A DNA stretch of 19,004 nucleotides from CAYURP01 sp964447175 (GTDB lineage Bacteria; Zixibacteria; MSB-5A5; SM23-73-2): NCBI GenBank assembly GCA_964447175.1, contig CAYURP010000052.1, positions 1 through 19,004 of the forward strand. The letters are read 5' to 3'. The notes beneath the pieces are model-generated. The model worked only from the letters and a program-made list of their open reading frames with translations, searched no databases and had not been told where the DNA came from. Below, in pieces: positions 13,463 to 19,004 of the stretch (its first letter is position 1; each line of letters begins with the position of its first letter). The translations under genes and the position numbers were made by a program.

Positions 13463-15487
13463 GTGAGAATTAAAATTCCTTTAATGCTGTTAAGGATTTT
13501 CTTAATAAGTTGTTTTTGGCTCTTGCCTAGCACCTTCGCATCCCAGATAGAGAAAACAATTGACTATAGCTTCGGTAAGAAAGTTATACATCATTATGGT
13601 GAAGCTAGTTTCACGGCTGAAATTACCTTTGATCCTTTACCTGAACTTAATAAAACTTCGACTGTTTATGTTAAAATTCAGGCTATGTGTGACTTAGATT
13701 TGGACCCACAGTACATAGTTTTCAGTAAACATAATAATCTAATAGATTTCACCGAACTTATTCCCTCTACTTGGACACCTCCTATCAAAGAGGGCGATAT
13801 CTTCGAAGGAAGATTTACCATTACACCCATAGAGATCGGGCAATTCCATTTTGAGATAAAACCAAGGCGTCCTCATCAGATGGCAAGAGATTGCTTTGAT
13901 TTTTACCTGGTTATAGACGAATCAGGTAAACTGGTTCACCTTTTCAAAGAGGTGGATTTGAAGCACGAGTACATGCCCATTCATCCACCCATTGTTGGCG
14001 ATGAGGTTGAATTGAAATACCCGGAGAGTGTCGTGAATGACTTCTTAAATATCTTTTGCATCTCGCCCTTTCCATCTTTAAATGAGACTTCCACAGTAAC
14101 CTTTGAATTAACATCTCTTCGGGAATGCCCAGAAGGAGTTCAGTATTTTTTGGATTGGACCAGGAATATGGAGATATTTGATATGCCAAATAGCTGGTTG
14201 GGGGTAGTAAAAAAAGGTCAGGTTTACATCGATTCTTTCAAAATTGTCCCGACCGACACTGGTTGTCACTGGTTCAAACTAAGAGTAAGGGCAAAAGCCC
14301 TCCAGGAACAAGGAAGGTCTTCCAAAGCAAGGGGTAATTATCATTGCACTTTTTTCATTGATGAGACTGCAAAACTTACCTACATCGGAAGAGGACCTAT
14401 TCATAATATTAGATTAGCCTGTGCTGGGGCAAGTTATAAGAGTAAAAGTTTTATATCCCAACCACAAGTTTTCGAGGAAGAAATCCACCATAGAGAAATA
14501 AAAAGTATTATTAATTACGGTTGGGACCTTGGAAAAGATGATCCAAACAGAAGAAGGGCCTTCGTTGCACAGATAACATATGACTCCTTACCCGAGGTAA
14601 ACAAAACCAGCCGAATATTTGTGAAGATCAGAAGTAAGTCCCCACACGAAGACGCTCCAAGATTCATGGTGCGTGTGTTTGAGTGGGCTGCTGATTACAC
14701 TCAACTTGAGCCGGAATGGGAACCTCCAATAGATCCAGATTACATTTATGAAGGAAGCTTTACTATTACTCCGAGAGAAATTGGACCAATCGTTTTGTCT
14801 ATTGTTCCCTGGGGTGAAGCATTTCGCGGGAGTACTCGTCATCGGTTTAATCTTTGTATTATATTTGATGAATCTGGCAAAGCAGTTAACTTTTCAAACA
14901 CACCGTGTCATTATAATGGACTTCCTTCACATCCACCCATAGGAGATGACCAGGTTTTCATCAGAAGTTACTCATTCAGTGATTTCAGGGGTTCTTTTCG
15001 GATAGTGCCACCTCTGAGTTTAAATGATACTTCTACTATTTATGCGGAAGTGGAATCGAGGAGTTACTGTCCAGAGGGAATCCAGTTTTATTTTAGACTC
15101 AGCTCAAACCTGGACATGATTACTGTTCCCCCCAGCTGGGTAGGAGAGGTAAACGAAGGTGATGTGTATAAAGATTCATTTAAAATCGTCCCCACAACCA
15201 CAGAGTTGGCTTTTCTATGGTTAGACATAGAGTGCAGTTCAGCCTCAAAAGAAGCACCGGACAAAAAAAGGGTAAATGTCCATGAGACTTTTGAACTCCA
15301 CTTTTCATTTGATGCATCTGGAAAGCTTGATTACGTAGGAAGGGAAAATAAATACTTTGACCCTGACGGAAAGTTGCCTTGGGACGTTGCAGCGAGTCGG
15401 GGAGAGGAATACAGGGACGCAAAGGGTGGAGTTAAGAAATTTTGGTCGGAACCTATAATACCTGTAAAAAGAAATAATGAAAAGTAA
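13463..15487 (+). CDS. Fused double-unit secreted protein of the array (units C1 and C2)
   Basis: 674 aa, about twice the length of its neighbours, with two complete family units in one reading frame. The signal peptide ends near TFA|SQ (residue 27). Unit C1 covers about 28-312: its repeats are at 49-160 (LPELNKTSTV, EGRFTITPIEIG, VIDESGKLVHL) and 198-311 (LNETSTVTFEL, RECPEGVQ, SWLGVVKKGQVY). Residues 313-344 form a linker with no tail motif and no usable signal peptide, where C1 has lost its RGEEY tail and C2 its export signal. Unit C2 (345-668) starts IKSIINYGWDLG and ends with AASRGEEYRDAKGG and SEPII. C1 is the most diverged unit; C2 is closest to gene D. GTG start, with GAAGGGAAG upstream. 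The function is unknown. Confidence 0.82.
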   Translation: MRIKIPLMLLRIFLISCFWLLPSTFASQIEKTIDYSFGKKVIHHYGEASFTAEITFDPLPELNKTSTVYVKIQAMCDLDLDPQYIVFSKHNNLIDFTELIPSTWTPPIKEGDIFEGRFTITPIEIGQFHFEIKPRRPHQMARDCFDFYLVIDESGKLVHLFKEVDLKHEYMPIHPPIVGDEVELKYPESVVNDFLNIFCISPFPSLNETSTVTFELTSLRECPEGVQYFLDWTRNMEIFDMPNSWLGVVKKGQVYIDSFKIVPTDTGCHWFKLRVRAKALQEQGRSSKARGNYHCTFFIDETAKLTYIGRGPIHNIRLACAGASYKSKSFISQPQVFEEEIHHREIKSIINYGWDLGKDDPNRRRAFVAQITYDSLPEVNKTSRIFVKIRSKSPHEDAPRFMVRVFEWAADYTQLEPEWEPPIDPDYIYEGSFTITPREIGPIVLSIVPWGEAFRGSTRHRFNLCIIFDESGKAVNFSNTPCHYNGLPSHPPIGDDQVFIRSYSFSDFRGSFRIVPPLSLNDTSTIYAEVESRSYCPEGIQFYFRLSSNLDMITVPPSWVGEVNEGDVYKDSFKIVPTTTELAFLWLDIECSSASKEAPDKKRVNVHETFELHFSFDASGKLDYVGRENKYFDPDGKLPWDVAASRGEEYRDAKGGVKKFWSEPIIPVKRNNEK

Positions 15488-16562
15488 ATATTTTTTGACA
15501 TTTATCGCATTATTGCTTGGTATCTTGTTAATCAGTATAAACTCCCGTGCGCAAGAAATCAAGAAAGTCATAAATTGCGGGTGGGATCTGGGAGAGAAGG
15601 ATACTGATATAAGAAGAGGTTTTATTGCACAGATCACATATGATCGCTTGCCTGAGCTAAATAAAACCAGTAGGATATTTGTTAAGATTAGAGCGAAGGG
15701 GTCACATAAAAATGCTCCAGGATTTATGATACGTGGGTGTGAGTGGGCTGCTGATTACACTCAACTTGAACCGGAATGGGAACCTCCATTAGATCCAGAT
15801 TACATTTATGAAGGAAGCTTTACACTCACCCCCAGAGAAATTGGAATTTACTGTTTTCAAATATGTGCCTGGGGGGAGCCATTTCGTGGGAATTCTCATA
15901 ATAGATTTGCACTTTTCTTAATTATTGATGAATCAGGTAAAACAATTCACTTTTCAAACACACCGTATTATTATAATGGACTTCCTTTACATCCACCCAT
16001 AGGAGATGACCAGCTTTTCATCAGAAGTTACTCATTCAGTGATTTCAGGGGTTCTTTTCGGATAGTGCCACCTCTAAGTTTAAATGATACTTCCACTATT
16101 TATGTGGAAGTGGAATCGAGGTGTTACTGTCCAGAAGGAATCCAGTTTTATTACAGACTCAGCTCAAACCTGGACATGATTACTATTCCCCCCAGCTGGG
16201 TAGGAGAGGTAAACGAAGGTGATGTGTATAATGATTCATTTAAAATCGTCCCCACAACCACAGAGTTGGCTTTTCTATATTTAGATATAGAATGCAGTTC
16301 AGCTTCAAAAGAAGCACCGGACAAAAACAGGGTAACTGTCCACGAGACTTTTGAACTCCACTTTTCATTTGATGCATCCGGAAAGCTTGATTACGTGGGA
16401 AGGGAAGATAAATACTTTGACCCCTCGTACCAAAAGTTGCCCTGGGAAGTTGCAGCGAGTCGGGGAGAGGAATACAGGGACGCAAAGGGTGGAGTTAAGA
16501 AATATTGGTCGGAACCTATAAGACAGGTAAAAAATAAAAAACAAAAATCCCAGGATGACTAA
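15477..16562 (+). CDS. Secreted two-repeat beta-sandwich protein, array unit D
   Basis: 361 aa, starting at ATG 15477 inside the last codons of gene C (11-nt overlap), so translation is probably coupled. The signal peptide (MKSKYFLT, as in unit B, then a Leu/Ile core) ends at NSRA|QE. Repeat 1 lies at about 49-158 and repeat 2 at about 193-309, followed by the AASRGEEYRDAKGG tail and a Lys-rich end. The second repeat is about 95% identical at DNA level to C2 (21 differences in 420 nt, 16001-16420 against 14941-15360), whereas the start of repeat 1 is only about 70% identical. The stop overlaps thiE by 8 nt. Nothing identifies the function; export to periplasm or surface is inferred. Confidence 0.82.
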   Translation: MKSKYFLTFIALLLGILLISINSRAQEIKKVINCGWDLGEKDTDIRRGFIAQITYDRLPELNKTSRIFVKIRAKGSHKNAPGFMIRGCEWAADYTQLEPEWEPPLDPDYIYEGSFTLTPREIGIYCFQICAWGEPFRGNSHNRFALFLIIDESGKTIHFSNTPYYYNGLPLHPPIGDDQLFIRSYSFSDFRGSFRIVPPLSLNDTSTIYVEVESRCYCPEGIQFYYRLSSNLDMITIPPSWVGEVNEGDVYNDSFKIVPTTTELAFLYLDIECSSASKEAPDKNRVTVHETFELHFSFDASGKLDYVGREDKYFDPSYQKLPWEVAASRGEEYRDAKGGVKKYWSEPIRQVKNKKQKSQDD

Positions 16563-17190
16563 AAAAAAATATTTAGAAAAAGTTCAACTTTACGTTATCC
16601 TTGATCCTGAATTGTCTCCTAATCCTGCTATTGAAGAAGTAGTATCCCTGGCTCTTGAGGGTGGGGCACAGATGATTCAATTTAGAGATAAGGAATTTTC
16701 AGATGAAGAATTTCTTGTTCTGGCTGAGAGAATCAAAAAGATCACCCAAAAGAAAAACATCCCTCTTATAATAAATGATAGGGTCAATATAGCTAAATCC
16801 ATTGACGCTGATGGGGTTCATCTGGGCCAGGACGATATGCCCCTAAAGGAAGCAAGAGAGATTTTAGGTAAAGATAAAATCATCGGCATCTCAACTAATA
16901 AAATCGAACAAGCCAAAGAAGCAGAAAAACAGAGGGCGGATTATATTGGCCTGGGTCCTGTTTTTAAAACCTCATCCAAAGAAATCAAAAATACCATCGG
17001 AACTGAAATGATAAAACAGGTTCTATCTCTGGTCGAAATTCCGGTCTTCCCTATTGGCGGGATTAACCTGAGCAATTTAGAGCAGGTCATAAAAGCTGGC
17101 TCTAAAAGAATTGCGGTTATTTCGGCTGTTATTGGTCAAAAGGACGTCAAAGAAGCTGCTCAGGAGCTTTTGAGGAGACTGAAAAAATAA
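16555..17190 (+). CDS. thiE: Thiamine-phosphate synthase
   Basis: Cytoplasmic TIM-barrel enzyme joining HMP-pyrophosphate and thiazole phosphate to form thiamine monophosphate. The length (211 aa) is typical. Motifs appear in family order: IQFRDK (41-46), INDR (73-76), VHLGQDD (88-94), GIST (111-114), YIGLGPVFKTSSK (130-142), IGGI (167-170) and ISAV (189-192). ATG 16555 overlaps the stop of array gene D by 8 nt and has almost no Shine-Dalgarno (AGG directly in front), so translation probably depends on ribosomes arriving from gene D. No other thiamine gene is nearby, and there is no room for a TPP riboswitch directly upstream. Its link to the array may be positional only. Confidence 0.95.
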   Translation: MTKKKYLEKVQLYVILDPELSPNPAIEEVVSLALEGGAQMIQFRDKEFSDEEFLVLAERIKKITQKKNIPLIINDRVNIAKSIDADGVHLGQDDMPLKEAREILGKDKIIGISTNKIEQAKEAEKQRADYIGLGPVFKTSSKEIKNTIGTEMIKQVLSLVEIPVFPIGGINLSNLEQVIKAGSKRIAVISAVIGQKDVKEAAQELLRRLKK

Positions 17191-17276
17191 GGTTCTTCTA
17201 CAAAAGAGTTGCTAAAGAATTGGTTTATGGAAGGCATTAATATCAGAGTGTGTGATCCTTTGTGCTTTACTTTTTT

Positions 17277-17356
17277 AAACTCACCCTCTTTTGTCCCCCT
17301 CTCTTAGTAAGAGAGGGGGATTAGGAGGTGAGTTTTCGGGATGTCATCCCTCCTAA
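17277..17356. repeat. Complex inverted-repeat region between thiE and iscR, possible terminator
   Basis: The core is a perfect 12-bp stem, TCCCCCTCTCTT (17294-17305) and AAGAGAGGGGGA (17309-17320). It is enclosed by AAACTCACC (17277-17285) and GGTGAGTTT (17327-17335), giving a 59-nt imperfect hairpin ending in TTTT. TTAGGAGG (17321-17328) can instead pair with CCTCCTAA (17349-17356) around the palindrome GGGATG-T-CATCCC (17338-17350), so two structures compete. It could terminate thiE transcripts, although the T-run is short. The rest of the 290-nt gap holds nothing I recognise until the iscR promoter. Confidence 0.65.
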
Positions 17357-17425
17357 CTTAAAACGAGACTTTTTCTTATCGAAAATTACGACAACCAAAT
17401 TGGAGAGGAAACAAATTTTTTAATT

Positions 17426-17452
17426 TAATCTTGACAAAATTAGTAAAGATTA
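17426..17452. promoter_or_regulatory. Dyad operator overlapping the iscR promoter (likely IscR/Rrf2 site)
   Basis: TAATCTTGAC (17426-17435), 7 nt, GTAAAGATTA (17443-17452): 9 of 10 positions are symmetric. It covers the -35 box and spacer. Size, AT-rich edges and the TTGAC half-site resemble operators of Fe-S Rrf2 repressors controlling their own genes. Assignment to IscR rests on position and symmetry. Confidence 0.6.
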
Positions 17453-17460
17453 CGTATACT
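17431..17460 (+). promoter_or_regulatory. Sigma-70-type promoter of iscR-nifS
   Basis: A perfect TTGACA (17431-17436), 18 nt, TATACT (17455-17460). Transcription would start near 17467, leaving a very short leader before ATG 17483, with AAGGTG (17472-17477) as ribosome-binding site. Confidence 0.85.
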
Positions 17461-17482
17461 CTCAAAATGAGAAGGTGATTTG

Positions 17483-17932
17483 ATGAATATATCAACTCGT
17501 GGCAGATACGGATTAAGAGCTCTTCTGGAAATTGCTAAAGCTCCTAAGGAGGGTCCAGTTACTATAAGGGATATCTCCAGAAAACAGAAGATGTCGGTTA
17601 CCTATCTAGAGCAAATCCTCCACCGGCTGAAAAAGGCTGGTCTGATCGAGAGTATCAGAGGGGCTAAGGGCGGATATCTTCTGGCTAAAAAGGAAAACAA
17701 AATCACCGTGCGGGAGATAATCGACGTTCTGGATGGTCCCTTGTCCTTCTCCTATTGCGATTCGCCCAAGCTCAGAGAAAAAAGCTGTACTGGTCCTGAA
17801 ACTTGCGTGTCCCGTATTATGTGGAAAAGACTGGAAGATAACTTGTCGAAGATGCTTTCTAAAATAACCTTAGCTGATTTGAAAAAGGAAGCCAAAGATT
17901 TAAAAAGTAAAAATTGTCGGAGGAAAAAATGA
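17483..17932 (+). CDS. iscR: Rrf2-family Fe-S cluster regulator (IscR-like)
   Basis: Cytoplasmic winged-helix transcription factor of 149 aa from ATG 17483; this start is preferred over TTG 17480 because AAGGTG lies 5 nt upstream. The N-terminus STRGRYGLRALLEIA and the recognition segment SVTYLEQILHRLKKAGLI followed by RGAKGGYLLA are typical of Rrf2 proteins. Three cysteines at 92, 102 and 108 (C-x9-C-x5-C, ending CTGPETC) match the cluster-binding region; E. coli IscR uses a tighter C-x5-C-x5-C. It probably senses Fe-S status and represses its own operon through the dyad at 17426-17452. Its stop overlaps the desulfurase start (ATGA at 17929-17932). The Fe-S role is strongly supported by this coupling. 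Confidence 0.92.
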   Translation: MNISTRGRYGLRALLEIAKAPKEGPVTIRDISRKQKMSVTYLEQILHRLKKAGLIESIRGAKGGYLLAKKENKITVREIIDVLDGPLSFSYCDSPKLREKSCTGPETCVSRIMWKRLEDNLSKMLSKITLADLKKEAKDLKSKNCRRKK

Positions 17933-19004
17933 GAAAAGTCTATCTGGATCACAATGCCACCACACCTGTTCACCCTGAGGTGCTGGAAGCGATGCTGCCC
18001 TTTTTTAAGGAAAAATTCGGAAACGCATCCTCGGTTCACGGATTCGGAAGGGAAGCTAAAGATGCGCTGGAACAATCCAGGGAAACAGTAGCTAAGGTGA
18101 TAAACGCTGCTCCCTCCGAGATCTACTTCACCTCCGGGGGAACCGAATCCGATAACCTGGCTCTGCAGGGAGCTGCTTCAGCTCTTACAAAAAAGGGAAA
18201 ACATATTATAACCTCTCAGATCGAGCATCACGCCGTTCTGGAAACCTGCAAATTCCTGAATAAAAATGGTTATGAGATTACTTACCTGCCGGTTGACAAA
18301 TATGGCTTTGTGGATCCTGATGACCTTAAGAAAAACATCAGAGCGGATACTATCCTGGTAAGCATTATGCACGCTAACAACGAGACTGGAACGATTCAAC
18401 CCATTGATGAGTTATCTAAAATTGCTAAAGAAAAAGATGTCTATTTCCATTCTGACACGGTTCAGTCCTATAGCAAGCTCCCCATAGACGTTCAGAAGAT
18501 TCCAATAGATATGTTGTCCTTGACCGCTCACAAGATCTACGGTCCCAAGGGAACTGGAGCTATATATATAAGGAAGGGCACTCGAATAATCCCCATGATT
18601 CACGGCGGCCATCACGAGAGGTCCCGAAGGGCAGGGACAGAAAACGTCCCGGGCATCGTGGGATTAGCAAAAGCGGCTGAGATTGCTGCCAGGGATATGG
18701 AAAAGCTAAACCAGCGCATGAAAAACCTAACGGAATCGTTCTTTAAAAAGCTAACCGAGACAATCCCCGATGTCTTCTTAAATGGTCACATGGAGAAAAG
18801 GCTTACCAGCACCCTGAACGTCTCTTTCAAGGGTGTGGAAGGTGAATCTATAATCCTGAGCTTAGATATGAAAGGTATAGCGGTAGCTTCAGGCTCTGCC
18901 TGTACTTCAGGTGCTCTGGAGCCCTCACATGTTTTGTCCGCTATGGGCATTGATCCAGCCCTGGCGCAAAGCTCCATTCGCTTCGGCTTTGGAAGGGAAA
19001 ACAC
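17929..19004 (+). CDS. nifS: Cysteine desulfurase NifS/IscS, cut by the window edge
   Basis: PLP-dependent enzyme taking sulfur from cysteine for Fe-S cluster and thio-cofactor assembly. About 358 codons are present with no stop before the window end; the family is usually 380-400 aa, so only the C-terminus is missing. Visible features are YLDHNATTP (5-13), GGTESDN (70-76), EHHAV (99-103) with the PLP-stacking His101, HANNETG (148-154), Asp176 and Gln179 in HSDTVQ, the PLP lysine Lys202 in TAHKIYGPKG, RAGTENV (234-240) and the persulfide Cys325 in SGSACTSG. ATG 17929 has GGAGG at 17919-17923 and overlaps the iscR stop by 4 nt. A scaffold gene such as nifU/iscU would be expected next, but that is not visible. 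Confidence 0.95.
   Translation, partial: MRKVYLDHNATTPVHPEVLEAMLPFFKEKFGNASSVHGFGREAKDALEQSRETVAKVINAAPSEIYFTSGGTESDNLALQGAASALTKKGKHIITSQIEHHAVLETCKFLNKNGYEITYLPVDKYGFVDPDDLKKNIRADTILVSIMHANNETGTIQPIDELSKIAKEKDVYFHSDTVQSYSKLPIDVQKIPIDMLSLTAHKIYGPKGTGAIYIRKGTRIIPMIHGGHHERSRRAGTENVPGIVGLAKAAEIAARDMEKLNQRMKNLTESFFKKLTETIPDVFLNGHMEKRLTSTLNVSFKGVEGESIILSLDMKGIAVASGSACTSGALEPSHVLSAMGIDPALAQSSIRFGFGREN

Larger units (their letters stand above)
11250..16562 (+). repeat. Tandem array of five paralogous two-repeat secreted units in four genes
   Basis: The four consecutive + strand genes encode one family: 11250-12323, 12351-13430, 13463-15487 (two units fused) and 15477-16562. Each unit contains an N-terminal and a C-terminal copy of a roughly 115-residue repeat. 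Shared landmarks are LPELNKTS/LNDTST, then W-x-PPI...D-Y-EGSFTITPREIG or SWVGEVKEGDVY-DSFKIVP, then a strand ending in IDESGK or FDASGK. The array therefore holds ten repeat copies. Gaps between genes are 27 nt, 32 nt and an 11-nt overlap. DNA similarity is high enough to show recent tandem duplication. Confidence 0.9.

Noticed and set aside
13463..15487. Frameshift or pseudogene at the C1/C2 junction
   Set aside because: The frame is open through all 674 codons, and both units keep their core motifs, so an intact fusion is the simpler reading.
15305..15637. Minus-strand ORF of 110 codons across the C/D gene junction
   Set aside because: It is antisense to conserved repeat and signal-peptide coding sequence on the + strand.
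16440..16554. TPP riboswitch upstream of thiE
   Set aside because: The upstream region codes for the conserved C-terminal tail of array gene D, and I see no THI-box sequence.

Overview
The window reads as a chromosome segment of a diderm (Gram-negative type), moderately AT-rich, probably uncultivated bacterium. The diderm assignment rests on an Omp85 outer-membrane barrel gene next to a TamB gene, and on an ECF sigma / membrane anti-sigma / periplasmic HtrA operon. The short intergenic palindromes, such as GGACAGGTTT-tc-AAACCTGTCC, are of a kind I associate with FCB-group candidate phyla such as Zixibacteria, but that placement is inference. Every gene I accept is on the + strand, and the right edge cuts a gene.

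Layout. (1) 1-1087 has no long gene. It holds two copies of a roughly 370-500 nt cassette, each carrying a 50-codon GTG-started small membrane-protein ORF (193-345, 698-850) with repeats around it. Copies of a CCCACC/GGTGGG palindrome delimit the cassettes. (2) 1088-3676 is an envelope-stress type operon: ECF sigma factor, zinc-finger anti-sigma factor, and an HtrA-like PDZ protein. The HtrA protein keeps the serine but has lost the His and Asp of the triad. The operon ends at a clear rho-independent terminator. (3) 3786-4703 is an orphan radical SAM enzyme. (4) A textbook promoter (TTGACC-17-TATAAT) drives tamB and a tamA/bamA-like gene (overlapping stop and start), followed closely by a class I glutamine amidotransferase-type (C26) hydrolase. 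(5) 11250-16562 is a tandem array of four genes, equal to five units, encoding an unrecognised secreted family. Each unit has two homologous Ig-like (predicted beta-sandwich) repeats and most carry a conserved C-terminal RGEEY tail. One gene is a two-unit fusion. (6) thiE overlaps the last array gene. (7) After a hairpin-rich intergenic region, iscR (Rrf2 family) has its own promoter with an overlapping dyad operator and is coupled to a cysteine desulfurase gene running off the window.

How the genes fit together. The sigma, anti-sigma and HtrA genes form a signalling unit. TamA and TamB would act together in envelope assembly or lipid traffic. IscR and NifS form an Fe-S supply and feedback pair. 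The most novel content is the secreted two-repeat protein array; next are the triad-less HtrA and the palindrome-bounded small-ORF cassettes. No mobile-element transposase, CRISPR array, tRNA or rRNA was seen.
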